This document shows positions 34,321 to 44,822 of a stretch of DNA of 64,000 nucleotides, piece by piece. Source of the stretch: Odontocerum albicorne (Eukaryota > Arthropoda > Insecta > Trichoptera > Odontoceridae); assembly GCA_949825065.1 (NCBI GenBank), contig OX463859.1:19934699-19998698 (forward strand). Reading direction: 5' to 3'. Below the pieces are notes generated by a model, which saw nothing but the letters and a program-made list of their open reading frames with translations, did no database searches and was not told the origin of the DNA. The position numbers and the translations under genes are program-made. Numbering within the stretch: position 1 is the stretch's first letter; each line of letters begins with the position of its first letter.

Positions 34321-34895
34321 CTTTTACGCCATGTAGGAATAGGAAGCCATTTTAACGACAGCTTGATGACTTTCTTTTACGCCATGTAGGGATAGGAAGC
34401 AATTCTAACAACAGCTTGATGACTTTCTTTTACGCCATGTAGGGATAGAAAGCCATTCTAAGGACAGCTTGATGACTTTCTTTTACGCCATGTAGGGATA
34501 GAAAACCATTCTAACGCCAGCTTGATGACTTTCTTTTACGCCATGTAGGGATAGGAAGCCATTCTAACGACAGCTTGATGGCTTTCTTTTACGCCATGTA
34601 GGGATAGGGAGCCATTCTAACGACAGCTTGATGACTTTCTTTAACGCCATGTAGGGATAGAAAGCCATTCTAACGCCAGCTTGATGACTTTCTTTTACGC
34701 CATGTAGGGATAGGAAGCCATTCTAACGACAGCTTGATGGCTTTCTTTTACGCCATGTAGGGATAGGGAGCCATTCTAACGACAGCTTGATGACTTTCTT
34801 TAACGCCATGTAGGGATAGAAAGCCATTCTAACGCCAGCTTGATGACTTTCTTTTACGCTATGTAGGGATAGGAAGCCATTCTAACGCCAGTTTG
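34321..34895. repeat. 53-bp tandem repeat, 11 copies, with 159-bp higher-order unit
   Basis: ACGCCATGTAGG starts recur every 53 bp from 34326 to 34856. Variants at four sites (GGAAGCC/GGGAGCC/GAAAGCC, ACGACAGC/ACGCCAGC, GATGG/GATGA, TTTTACG/TTTAACG) are ordered so that three successive units from 34538 are repeated by the three from 34697. The last copy diverges after ACGCCAG. It has no open frame. Confidence 0.95.
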
Positions 34896-35339
34896 TAACT
34901 CTTAACTGTAAAAAACTTATTAAAGAAAGTCGAACTACAGAGGAAGCTTTGTAGGTCTTCCCATATATGATCGTAACACATTTGAATTTAGATGGAGTGT
35001 ATGTATATAGTGTTCATATACAATCATACATTTTGATAACACTTTCCTAAATGGTTATCTTCAAATTAATCCATCCTGAAGCTGTACACCCCATCTACAT
35101 ATTCACGCCATCAACACTTAGAGGTAAACCAATCCATGATATGAGACCAGCGATGGTATAAGCCCTAAGCCGTGTTGGATCCGTTCGGAATAAACAATTT
35201 ATGTTACTTGATGACACCAACCTTAAAATTCTGCTCCGAAGCAGATCTGAAAAACGAAGGTTACTTCTTATTAAGTGGTAAAAAATAAAATTGAAATCTA
35301 TCCGTTTGTATTTAACAAATGTTAACTTCGTTAATAACG
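34896..35339. other. No recognised gene
   Basis: Spacer between the 53-bp array and a LINE fragment. Nothing recognised. Confidence 0.4.
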
Positions 35340-35587
35340 GAATAATACTTGTGCGGTCCTCCGATTATTTGGATTCAATGCTCGTTACCATGGAGACAGT
35401 TGGGAGAGGTTTTTGGTTACAGGACTTGTGTTCGGACGACGCACACGAGGAAGAACCCCAATGTGATGGACTGACCAAGTGAGAGACGCATCTGGACTAC
35501 CCTTGACAATTGCTCATCGAGCCGTGGAGTGCAGGGATGGATGGAGGGGAGTCATCGGAGGCACGAGGAGTCACGATGCTCAGTCAT
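35340..35587 (+). pseudogene. LINE polyprotein extreme C-terminus
   Basis: Reads RSSDYLDSMLVT, then in another frame GRRTRGRTPM, a TGA in place of an Arg codon, WTDQVRDASGLPLTIAH, RAVECRDGWRGVIGG and RSHDAQS ending in a natural stop. This is the 'RGRPPMRWTDQ......A..R..WR' tail of LINE polyproteins. It may complete the same family as 21321-21700. One stop and one frameshift show that it is not functional. Confidence 0.65.
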
Positions 35588-36239
35588 GACAGGATGATGA
35601 CTCGTACTACAATATTTAACTGAACATAAACAAGTGTTGAGCATCTTCCTATGATTTAGATGACTAATATGTATATTCTCATAAGCAGACCGTCCTGTGT
35701 TTTGTTTTTATTTTTTATTGGTTGCTATCACGCAGCCGTTTATCGCTTGTAGAATTCCCTTTGTTGTCTTACTTATTATTTTTATTTATCGACGTCGTCG
35801 TTGCTGGACTTCGTAGTTGAGAATCCCTTCTCCATTCTAACTTCAATCTTCAGCTACTCCTCCACGTCGATCATGCGATCTTCTGTGAGAGAAAGACCCG
35901 ATCCTAGAGGCACACTCCCTCCCGCGAACATCAAAGATATGTTGATTCTGCTGAGCCGCCTGATTAATGCTGACACATGTTTGCAACACGCTGACTATTT
36001 CTAACTCATTTTGTTATTGAGGCTCGAGTGTAAATAGATATCCACTCTCCACGATCTTTAACCACATGTGCCTTAATCATATCGCACAATATTTGCGACT
36101 CTTGCAGAATGTTCTTACAGCGCTTCTTTCGCCCACCAATACTTAGCTTTCTCATTCCTTCTCCATTTAAGACATGTTTTGGAAACTAATGATCGTCTAT
36201 GCGTATCATATATTTAATTAATCTAAATTTTGGCTTTTG
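35588..36239. other. No firm gene; repeat X echo
   Basis: GTCGTTGCTGGACTTCGTAG (about 35798) with AGAATCCCTTC repeats the end of repeat X copy 2 (14798). The frame 35801-36004 is not supported by any motif. Confidence 0.4.
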
Positions 36240-36470
36240 AACCACATATTCTCCTTAGGTTTACAATTGAAGCATTGAAGGACCAACACATTTGTGACAT
36301 GATCCCTCCAGCGAATTCAAAGGATGTGACGAAGAAAACGCTGGTGGAATATTTCCGGGAATGTCCCCTTTTATAGGGAATCCAAATATCAGACCCACAG
36401 AGAAGTGTGAGAACGTCAATGGCTTCGTTAAAATTATTATTTTTTTAGAGCCGGTCCAGTCTCACCGCAA
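36240..36470 (-). pseudogene. LINE polyprotein fragment, antisense
   Basis: On the minus strand IFHQRFLRHIL, a stop, IRWRDHVTNVLVLQCF (about 36345-36250) matches the 'FHQRCLR.IL.I.W.D.VTN..VL' block that follows the reverse transcriptase palm in some LINE polyproteins. Neighbouring blocks are not recognisable. One short block supports the call. Confidence 0.5.
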
Positions 36471-36619
36471 GAATACAGAAATGTTCTCGTGTATTTTAAA
36501 TCAGAGTTAAAGGTCGGTTTACAATAAATACATTTATATTCATTTTCCTGTATCGGGATGTAAATAGAAATAAGTGTTTCAAATAACCATTTCATTTACT
36601 ATACGGTGTTATGGTAGAT

Positions 36620-37004
36620 TTTTCTTCTTCGCAGTGTCATGCCAGGTCCCCTCAACGTTGAATATCACTTGAGAGTAGATATCTTTGTCCCCGGCAGCCC
36701 GATTAAGATCTCCAACGCCCCTTATGCCAGTCTAATCGCGTGTATTGCGGAGCCAGGAGATTTGCCTCCTGCCAACACCTCTTCGGCCTTCTATTTTGCC
36801 TTGGATGATCAGGTGCAGTAATTTGTACTTTTCTCCTTTAAGTGCATGACCCAAGTAGGACACCTTTCGGATTTTAATATTAGTCAGCAACTCTCTATCA
36901 ACTTTGGCTCTTTGAAGAACCCTAGTGTTGCTGACCATATCCGTCCAGGGTATCCGTAGCATTCTCCGATGCATCCACATTTCGAATGCTTCCAGTCGGT
37001 TCAT
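36620..37004 (-). pseudogene. LINE polyprotein C-terminal fragment, antisense
   Basis: The minus-strand frame runs RLEAFEMWMHRRMLRIPW, TDMVSNTRVLQRAKVDRELL, KIRKVSYLGHALKGEKYKLL, IQGKIEGRRGVGRRQISWLR, NTRD. It then meets TAG where Trp is expected and continues TGIRGVGDLNRAA and VIFNVEGTWH. This is a nearly complete copy of a LINE C-terminal region with a single stop codon, so decay is modest. It is the same tail type as 9716-10003. Confidence 0.8.
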
Positions 37005-38069
37005 ACTACTAACTTAGTAGATCCTTCCTTTTTCACCAGAAATATGTTAAAGAGTCCTCAAATGAAAAACAGAATATAAATCTTTTTTCAAAACTTTGAT
37101 ACATAAAGTCATCCAACCTTCAGCCACCTGACTGAGAGACGGCGTCTTATCAACTTTACTTCGGAGGTAAATAAGAATATATTTCAATAAAGTGAAGATA
37201 TCAATAAATAAATATTGTTTCTGGACTCATAAAATATATTAAATAGCTTTCAGGAAAATGGGTTGACATCGTTTAAAACATTGTTCTCAATTTACAGATA
37301 TTAAAACATTTATGTCACAATAAAAAACATGCCATATCTTTGAATTGTTTGAAATATTCAACTCCCTAAGCAGATCCGCGTAAGGTAGTGAAATAATCCT
37401 CGGTGTTATAGTTTTCTTTTATATTTATATTGAATAAAAATATTTTAGCTATAACAATATTATACATTTTCATTCTTCGTAAGTTTCTATTTTAAACAGT
37501 AATATATAACATAAAACGAAACATATACATCCTTTATTAGTCCAGATATTGTCAGCAGACGAAAGAGATTTTTATGTCCAATAAATTTTTATGTCGGCCT
37601 TTCTACCTTCGAGCTGTGATGGCCAAGTATATGTTAAACCATATTCCTTCTGCTTTATCTGCATAGTATAGAAAGGGACCAAGTCATAAGAATAGCTGGT
37701 TTCGTTTTAGGGTGCAAGATTATAGAGTAGCCATTTAATATGTTACTTGTCTATACAGTTCGACTGAAGGCTTTTTTGACAGGGTTATACTAAATATTTG
37801 ATAAAATAGACCAGTTAACATTTCCAATCATCACTTGTATGTCACTCATTGACACGTGAGTATTTGTAAATATTAAAAAACCTGGGAGAAAACATACATC
37901 CTTGCTTTACTCTTTTTGTAATAATAAAACACTCAGTCAATGCAACGTTAGTCTATCAATACTCAATACCACGTATTAATTTACAATGCAATGCGATATT
38001 ATTTTCAAACTAACAAGAAAGATGATTAGGAATTTTAGACTGAAAACCAGATTTAAACTCTTGAAAAAA
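37005..38069. other. No recognised gene
   Basis: A decayed antisense SINE head may lie at 37105-37170 (GGCGTCTTATCAACTTTACT, CGGAGG). The rest is AT-rich. Confidence 0.4.
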
Positions 38070-38158
38070 AATGGAGAACAGGAATCAACCCCCCAATCTC
38101 CAGAATGAAAGACATACAATACTCGTATGTGTCTTACTCACTAGGCCACGACGGTTTT
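38070..38158 (-). repeat. SINE-A head, antisense
   Basis: Reversed: GGCCTAGTGAGTAAGAC (box A region) and GGGTTGATTCC (box B, 38081-38091). The octamer TACTCGTA at 38120 lies between the boxes, in the anticodon-arm position. The body is missing. Confidence 0.55.
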
Positions 38159-38419
38159 AAATTTTTGCTGGGTTGAATGTTTTCAGCCTACCAGATGTGA
38201 TGCAGAATTCGCATTATTTGAATAACGTAAAATATTATTCTTTTTTTTTCGTACATGGTTATGCATGATTCATCTGGCTTCTTGCAATGAATCAATTTTT
38301 TCCATCTATGCATCTGCCTTGGTTACGGAAATTTCATAAAAAATAGTCAATATATTATTTATAGTCATTAATATTGTGGAGGTATTAAGTCATTAACATT
38401 GTGGAGGTTTAAAAACATT
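38159..38419. other. No recognised gene
   Basis: AT-rich spacer with a short duplication of AGTCATTAA.ATTGTGGAGGT at 38360-38410. Confidence 0.4.
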
Positions 38420-38612
38420 GTAATTTGTTTTTATAAAACACTGTTATTCCACTTTATGTAATGGTATAACCCTACCGGTTACAAAGTTTTCACCTCATCA
38501 TCAGAGAAGCACAAACAAGACTGTTTTTTCTTCCCTGTTGATGATGTGATAACCTTGAAACCGATAGGGTTATACCGTTACATACAGTGGAATAAACAGT
38601 GTTTGATAAAAT
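38420..38612 (+). repeat. Foldback repeat, copy 4
   Basis: Arms 38420-38503 and 38534-38612 carry the family landmarks (ATTCCACTTTATGTAA, CCTACCGGTTACAAAG, CACCTCATCATCAG and their inverses). The right-arm core is altered (CTGTTGATGA), although CCTTGAAACCGATAGGG and TACCG persist. The loop between the arms is only about 30 bp. Confidence 0.8.
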
Positions 38613-39304
38613 AGTCAATAATATTTAAGTAAAGAATACTAATCCTTAAAAATACTGGTAATACTAAAGGAAAGGAATTCGTTTAAGGATAAGAAAGGTA
38701 AATAAAACAAAACAAAGGGGATTGGACATTTTGAGTAATGCAATTTTTCATTCTTTTTTGAACGCTTATAAGGATTTAGCACATCTGATTACTCGTGGAA
38801 ATTCTTTCAATAATCCCGCTGAGTAGAAATCTAATTGTAGATGTGTAAAATAAGATTTGGAACATTGGTATACAAATAAGTCTCTCATTGCCCAATCGAA
38901 GGGAATGTTCAGGCTCTGAAAGAAAGCTGATTTTTTCCACAAATATATGAAAGAAATTCGGAATTGGCTAGCACGCAAAATAATGATAAGTTTTGTAAGC
39001 TTTGAAAATATATTTTTTTTTATCTTTAAACACAAATATTCGAATTGACGTACTTTAAATGTGACAACCCTGGTTATTTATTTATTTTGTAAAAAAAGAC
39101 AAAAAACTGAAAATCGGATGTATTAATGCAAAAAAGATCCAACCCGCGCTTGGTCTGTTTTTAAGAATTAAACAATTGACACACCGCAAATTTCTTATAT
39201 GAACTTTCGTTGCAAGCGAAATGAAAGTTGAACCTGCATTAATTTTTTTCACACATACAGGATTAAAGATGTATTTTATCAATATGTTACACGGTCGTTT
39301 TCAA
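38613..39304. other. No recognised gene
   Basis: AT-rich. The minus-strand frames 38766-39035 and 39082-39282 show no motif. Confidence 0.4.
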
Positions 39305-39375
39305 AAATATAACCTAGCAGGTTTATTGCCATGTGGTAATTTTTTCCAGTCAACCAGAGAAATGTTCATAAGGCC
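39305..39375 (-). repeat. SINE-A 3' end, antisense
   Basis: AACCTAGCAGGTTTATTGCC, CAGTCAACCAGAGAAATG and CATAAGGCC are the reversed 3' part of SINE-A (compare 39933-40000). It breaks off where the foldback family sequence begins. Confidence 0.6.
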
Positions 39376-39385
39376 TTTATTGAAA

Positions 39386-39640
39386 AATTGGGATGAACAT
39401 CTGGCAAATACATACTCATATATTCCCTAGATATCACCACTGCTTGCTGAAGTTGTCTCTTGCCTCCTTTCAACCACGATCCCTAACCCGATTTTTTACC
39501 GTTAGAAACGTATATGTCGGTATCAGATCGATCGTAATTCATTCTTGTTTGTGCTGCCCAGATGATGAGGTGAAAACCTTGAAACTGGTAGGGTTATACT
39601 GTTATATAAAGTAGTATAAACAGTGTATGGCTAAACAAAT
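39386..39640 (+). repeat. Foldback repeat, copy 5 (centre plus right arm only)
   Basis: GAACATCTGGCAAATACATA matches the centre of copy 1 (about 4570). The right arm has GATGATGAGGTGAAAACCTT, GAAA (39581-39584), CTGGTAGGG and AAGTAGTATAAACAGTGT. The left arm is lost, replaced by the SINE 3' end. The core C-T-GATGA has become C-A-GATGA. Confidence 0.7.
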
Positions 39641-39932
39641 AACAATGGCTTGTTATTCTTGGACATACAAGATCTCTTGTTTGAAACTTTAAATAAACCA
39701 AAAAGTATGGAATAACTTATGAAATGATACAAACCATCACGTCATTTTCTTATTGTGGTAAACAGAGAGGCTTTATTATAATAACAGTGATCGGCAACCT
39801 ATATGCACTGAAGTGGTACTTATTTTTTTAAGTATTGGATAATCCCGCGTGCTACTGACGGATCTAGCAATGTTTCATGGGGGCGGGAGGGGGACGTTAA
39901 AGAAATTAAATATGTATTTAATTGATTTTTTT
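39641..39932. other. No recognised gene
   Basis: AT-rich spacer with a G-rich patch GGGGGCGGGAGGGGGACG at 39877-39894. Confidence 0.4.
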
Positions 39933-40115
39933 AACCTGGCGAGTTTATTGCCATGTGGCAATCTCTTTCAACCAACCAGAACGTTGTTTTTATAGGCCCT
40001 AAGTGTTAACCAGACTGGAATCCTATTTTTTTTAAATCTGGGTTCCAGCGGGGATCGAACCCGCAACCTCCAGATCGGCAGACAAGTGTCTTACCACCAG
40101 ACCACGGAGGTCGTC
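39933..40115 (-). mobile_element. SINE-A, full-length, antisense
   Basis: Contains all parts reversed: AACCTGGCGAGTTTATTGCC, CCAACCAGAACGTTG, TAGGCCCTAAGTGTTAACC, CTGGGTTCCAGCGGGGATCG, box B (GGGATCGAACC at 40051-40061), and ACCACCAGACCACGGAGGTC as the head with box A. It is very similar to the copy at 43774, so the family was active relatively recently. A short T run (A tail reversed) precedes it. Confidence 0.85.
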
Positions 40116-41154
40116 TATATTTTATAACTTCATTATAATTGAAATTACTTTCATGTACAACATAAATTGAGGCCCTATTTAAAATCAAAGTAAGATTTAG
40201 CGTATTTAAAAAAAATGGATTTTCCCCCTCAAAAACTGATAATTTCGCCCAAGAAAATGAGCTGTGCATCGTGAATTTTTTTATGTTTCCCAAAAACGTT
40301 AAAGAAATTATACGCGTAATTTGGAAATCCTATGGGGAGGAGGGCGATTACCCCCATCGCTATTGGAGTCAAACTAGCGTATCTATAATAAGAAAAAAAA
40401 ATAACTATAATAATACATACACACTACAAAAAAATAGAATGCACATTAAATTAAAACATTAATAACTAATTCCTTGAGGTTGAATTTTTAAAGCCTGAAG
40501 CTAAAGAATTTCAATACTTGTCATTCTTTACATGACACCAAAAACAACTTCAGTGTGCCACCTAGAGGCGCGCGTGCCATAGGTTGCCAACAGCTGAATT
40601 AGTGTAATAACAAAGTTATTATTTTTTACAACGTGCAGTTCCACAAAGTTTCATACTAAGCCTTTGATAAATCAAAATAACATTTTCCGTAAGTTGGTTC
40701 CTTTTTGCGTATTTACACGTCCATATATATATACATCCAATTTTCGTCGCCTTCCGCCATTTTTCGACACACATTTGAACACCTTGCATACGACTTTCGT
40801 ATTAGGACCTGGGTTACAGAATTTTTATAATGGCTTATAAAACCTTACGACAGTCGTACGGTTACGAGAACCGGATAACGGTAATCGTTACTATCGTTAT
40901 CCATCAAAACGTAACGGAATCGGTAAAGGTAAAGGTGCCAACGCTACCTTGGGGATGGAAAGTTAATAATATTAAATGTTATGAAGTGTAAAAAAACTAT
41001 AAGCACTTCCACTTATTTTCTTCCATAACGAGATGGAAAAAAAGATTTGATTAGTGCTAAAATTTGTAGCCATGGTATTACATTTTAATAGGATGATATA
41101 AAACTTAGACGTAGCAAAAAAGGGATTAAAGTGAGATAATAATATTAAAAAAAG
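40116..41154. other. No recognised gene
   Basis: AT-rich with a patch of repeated CGTTA/GTAACGG motifs at 40845-40950. Nothing recognised. Confidence 0.4.
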
Positions 41155-41610
41155 GATAATTTATGTAGCGCCGTTTAGAAAGCTGACTTCTCAAGGGCGC
41201 TCTATTTTGGGATTCGAACCCACTTATATTGACAGATTTAAAATATTTCAAAATAAATAAATGTAAGTTAAGTGTAAAGATAGGAATGTTGTAGCTGTAT
41301 CCGACAGGTAAAATACAGCACCTGGCGGTAAGTGATACACATCGGGCCTTAGAAAGAGACTGTCGGTTTGTAGAGCGTCATCTCTGTCATTCATACACGT
41401 GTTCCGTCGCGATTTGTCAGTCGCATCATGCGACAAAGTCAAGCTCTACAAACCGACAGTATCTTTCTTAAGCCCAGTGTGTATTACTTACCGCCGGGTA
41501 CAATATTTCCTTACATTTGATAATGTTAAGAAACATATATTTGGTAAAAAAATCCAAAAAACTTACCAAGGGAAGACAAACAAAAAAGACTCGGCTTTAG
41601 ATTTAGCGTT
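41155..41610 (-). mobile_element. Composite repeat C, antisense, split by MITE-1
   Basis: The part 41155-41315 is the reversed SINE-B tail (GCGCCGTTTAGAAAG, CTCAAGGGCGCTC, GGGATTCGAACCC) plus the reversed CTTACACT..AACTTAC segment. The part 41504-41610 continues the same repeat (AAATATATGTTTCTTAACAT and TTTTTTGGTAAG-type motifs reversed, then AAAGACAAACAAGG-like). MITE-1 lies exactly between them. Confidence 0.7.
41316..41503. mobile_element. MITE-1, copy 2, inserted in composite repeat C
   Basis: Starts CAGCACCTGGCGGTAAGTGA and ends ATTACTTACCGCCGGGTACA. TA flanks both sides (41314-41315, 41504-41505). The arms extend inward through CTTAGAAAGAGACTGTCGGT and its inverse, giving about 60 bp of near-palindrome. 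It is 188 bp long, against 192 bp for copy 1. Confidence 0.88.
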
Positions 41611-41627
41611 TAATTAAATTTAGTTCA

Positions 41628-41699
41628 ATCCCACCACCACCCACGCTGTTATGGGGGGCAAAATCCCACCACAACCCATGCTGTTATGGGAGATAAAAT
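41628..41699. repeat. Two-copy tandem repeat, about 37 bp
   Basis: AATCCCACCACCACCCACGC with TGTTATGGGGGG is followed by AAATCCCACCACAACCCATG with CTGTTATGGGAG. Within each unit CCCA and TGGG can pair. Confidence 0.85.
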
Positions 41700-41900
41700 A
41701 AGTCCCCATCCAACGTGATCAACACAAGAAGAGCAAAATCTTCCTTATTAGCGTGACGTCACGTAGTGACAAAGAAGGAACTATCCAAAGGTAGTCCTCT
41801 GGTGGCGACAAACCTGAGTGTGAAAGAAAATAGCGATGACGGACTTAAGTTCAGACATCACCGAAGAAAAAAATGTCTCGCAGCGTACTACATATAAAAA

Positions 41901-42460
41901 GGCCCGTTCTCACGGTTCAAGTTTAGTTGACCGATTAAAGTTGATCAACAAAAGTTGAATGAAATCTGTAGTGAGAACCTTGGTTTCAATAGAGGTGATC
42001 AACTTTTTAGTTGATCAAGAAAAGATTGACCCAGTCAAACTTTATCGTTCAAGTGATGAGTCATCCGCCATTTGCTTTCAAGTTGAAACCTGTCTGGAAA
42101 CGTGTGAACATGTGAATTCAAGTTGATTGTCAAGTTCGCTTTCAGCTCGATAAATATAAAAATAAAGATGCAAGAGAAAATGCTTTCGACGCCATTTTTA
42201 ACTTAATTAAATTGAAACTGTTTATTGAATCAGTTTCTATTGAAACGTGTGAACAAATACTGTTTCAAGTCGTATTCAACTTTTGTTGATCAACTTCAAT
42301 CGTTCAACTAAACTTGAACCGTGAGAACGGGGATGCATTCAATTTTTGTTGATCAACTTTAATCGGTCAACTAAACTTGAACCGTGAGAACGGGCCTGTA
42401 TTCAACTTTTGTTGATCAACTTTAAACGGTCAACTAAACTTGAACCGTGAGAACGCGCCT
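41901..42460. mobile_element. MITE-2, foldback with triplicated right arm
   Basis: The left arm 41901-41959 (GGCCCGTTCTCACGGTTCAA, GTTTAGTTGACCGATTAAAG, TTGATCAACAAAAGTTGAAT) is matched in inverse by three successive right arms starting at 42274, 42337 and 42400 (63-bp spacing), each ending ACCGTGAGAACG-. The centre is AT-rich and non-coding. I could not fix a target-site duplication, so the superfamily is unknown. Confidence 0.9.
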
Positions 42461-43516
42461 TAATATGTTCAGGGTATCTTTCAAGTAGAAGAGGATGCGG
42501 GTATGAAATTTTTATTTCACATATACTTGTGAAAAACTACGTTTAAACGACCAAAAAATTAAAAAATATATACGTGTATTTTTAATTTTTTTATTTGTGG
42601 ACTTGAAAAAAACATATGACCGCGTGATAAACGTATTATATATTATATTATATAAAGTGGCAAGAGTTCAAACAGCGTATAAAGTGACGAGTACTTCCAC
42701 AGAAAATTTCGAATGCAGTAAACCTGTATTTTGCACTAGATTGGAGTTGTCAAGCGGTTCGAAAATGAACAAATGTAAGGCTGAGCGGAGATCTCTTCGG
42801 AAATGATTGACTCAATTATCATCACAGATAGATGGCCGCAAAAATGACTACAAGGCTACAAGAGTTTACTATTTAAACATCCATATCCAGAGATAAATTT
42901 GGTAGTCCAATTATGTAGCGTAAGTTAAGTGTAGTGTAGTGTGTGTGTGTGTGTAGTGTTCATAAATCATAGTACAAATAGGCCAAAACCCGTACGGCTG
43001 TCGAATGCTTGGATTCTCTCCGAAAGTAATTCGAAATTTGAATCTCGGTGGGGATACTGAACGAATTTTAAATACCTAGCTAACAATTTTTGAACCGGTA
43101 TAAAAGGGGACGATGTTTAAATAATATATATAAACAAATTTTACATTTATGAATATATATTTTCATAAGTGTAGAATTCGTTTTACTTCCGTGAATATTT
43201 CGCGGGTTGCAACTAGTGATTATGAATTATAAGACCTTCCGAAAAGGATAACCTTCAAGTCATTTCTTAAAATACCCACCACCGATATCTTGAACACTAA
43301 AAATAGTTTAAATAAGAGCGTTGCGTAAAATGTGAAGAAAAATATGTTTTTTATTATTTATTTATTTACAAAATAAACTACCTTTTAGCATCCTTTACGT
43401 GTCACAAGAATAATTTTAAAACAAAAGATAACATATCAACATATCTTCAAATAAGGAGCGGCTTAGAATACATATACTAAATTATTGCATTGCACTTTCA
43501 TTGTACATAGTACAAC
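42461..43516. other. No recognised gene
   Basis: Holds a GT-rich simple repeat at 42925-42958 (GTAGTGTGTGTGTGTG). The frame 42597-42806 has no recognised motif. Confidence 0.4.
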
Positions 43517-43672
43517 CTAACGGACTTTGCCATGTATTCCTTTTGCCCTTCAAGCAAACCAGATAATGTTAAACAGGCCTTAACAATTTTAATACTCTTT
43601 TTTTTATTTTGAGAATAGAACCCGAAGCCATAGGGCAAGAAAACAGTTGTCTAACCATCTAAATCAATGAAG
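43517..43672 (-). mobile_element. SINE-A, decayed, antisense
   Basis: CTAACGGACTTTGCCATGTA, CAAGCAAACCAGATAATG, CAGGCCTTAACA, then TAGAACCCGAAGCC and GTTGTCTAACCATC follow the reversed SINE-A order. Box B is mutated (GGGTTCTATTCTC reversed). Confidence 0.55.
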
Positions 43673-43773
43673 CGAAACGATGACGTGGCAAAAAAAGTGA
43701 ATAACGTTTTTACTCTTTATTCGCATGGTATCCTTCAACATATTGTGTTTCAGGCATATTAAGAGCCTCTATA

Positions 43774-43954
43774 GACGACCTCCGTGGCCTGGTGGTAAGA
43801 CACTTGTCTGCCGATCCGGAGGTTGCGGGTTCGATCCCCGCTGGAACCCAGATTTTTTAAAATAGGATTCCAGTCTAGTTAACACTTAGGGCCTATAAAA
43901 ACATATTTCTGGTTGGTTGGAAGAGATTGCCACATGGCAATAAACTCGCCAGGT

Positions 43955-43981
<27 letters not shown>
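43774..43981 (+). mobile_element. SINE-A, full-length with A27 tail, sense
   Basis: Reference copy of the family. Box A is TGGCCTGGTGG (43785-43795). Box B is GGTTCGATCCC (43828-43838), inside a perfect 5-bp T-stem (GCGGG/CCCGC). The body has AGGATTCCAGTCTAGTTAAC, GGCCTATAAAAACA and GGTTGGTTGGAAGAGATTGC, then CACATGGCAATAAACTCGCC and a run of 27 A (43955-43981). The intact Pol III boxes and the pure A tail suggest a recent insertion. The head looks tRNA-derived, but the acceptor ends do not pair, so it is not a functional tRNA. Confidence 0.92.
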
Positions 43982-43985
<4 letters not shown>

Positions 43986-44041
43986 ATGGTCGAGAGACCA
44001 CTCATTTATCGAGGCTTCGGGTTAAGAACTATTTGGGTAGG

Positions 44042-44225
44042 TACGACCTCCATTGTCTCGTGGTAAGAGACGCTTGTTTGCCAATCCGGAGGTTGCGGAT
44101 TCGATCCCCGATAGAAACCAGATTTTAAAAAAATGGGATTCCAGTCTGGTTTTCACTTAGAGCCCATTAAAAACACTTTTGTGGTTCGTTGGAAGAGATT
44201 GCCATATGGCAATAAGCTCGCCAGG
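44042..44225 (+). mobile_element. SINE-A, sense, second insertion in repeat X
   Basis: ACGACCTCCATTGTCTCGTG, TAAGAGACGCTTG, GGATTCGATCCCCG (box B slightly changed), AAATGGGATTCCAGTCTGG and GGAAGAGATTGCCATATGGC, ending GCTCGCCAGG with no A tail. It is slightly more diverged than the copy 60 bp upstream. Confidence 0.85.
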
Positions 44226-44310
44226 TTCATGATTCCGCATCGCACATGTGGACAATACTACCCAGTAAGGGAAAAGCAACAGCACTTGCAGACGTCTTGA
44301 GCTTGTAAGC

Positions 44311-44822
44311 ATTATTACCAATTGTACTTTTATACTAAATTGGAAACCTTTTTGTCGAAGAAAAAATCACCGAGTGGAATTTAAACGTCTTAGCAACTAA
44401 GTCTCGAAAGTAGTGTAAAATACTAATAAAATTTAGGAATCAAAGAAAATTTTGAATACGCACTATTTGAAATAGGTTTATTTAAGCAGTAACGCCCTTT
44501 AAGTGATATTTTGTCACTCCAATCTACAAATTTGTAAGAGACATACGAGTATATCTTATAATATGTATTTCAAAAACCCGTCCACACAATGGCCACACCT
44601 TTGATTAACAGACAATTGCATAAATGTATTTTATAAGATCATCCCATACACTTTCACACATTATTACATATATCACATATTATTTGCTAGTTAAGAATTC
44701 TAGCATACTCATCATTTAAATCAAATGATGTACATTTTTTTTTATTAAAATGATGTACAAAAATGACTTAATGTTTTTTGATAAGATTATTTATTGCATT
44801 ATAATTTTGCTCTATACAGTAC
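44311..44822. other. No recognised gene
   Basis: AT-rich spacer with TACGAGTA at 44544. Nothing recognised. Confidence 0.4.

Larger units (their letters stand above)
43718..44310 (+). repeat. Dispersed repeat X, copy 5, interrupted by two SINEs
   Basis: Pieces of X lie at 43728-43770 (TCCTTCAACATATTGTGTTT), 43982-44040 (GAGCATGGTCGAGAGACCAC, CGAGGCTTCGGGTTAAGAAC) and 44227-44310 (TCATGATTCCGCATCGCACA, AAAAGCAACAGCACTTGCAG). They are in the order seen in uninterrupted copies. Confidence 0.65.

Noticed and set aside
34321..34895. CRISPR-like array
   Set aside because: Units are wholly repeated with no unique spacers; it is a minisatellite.
43779..43850. A genuine tRNA gene at the SINE head
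   Set aside because: The T arm is perfect, but the acceptor ends do not pair and the same head is attached to SINE bodies elsewhere.
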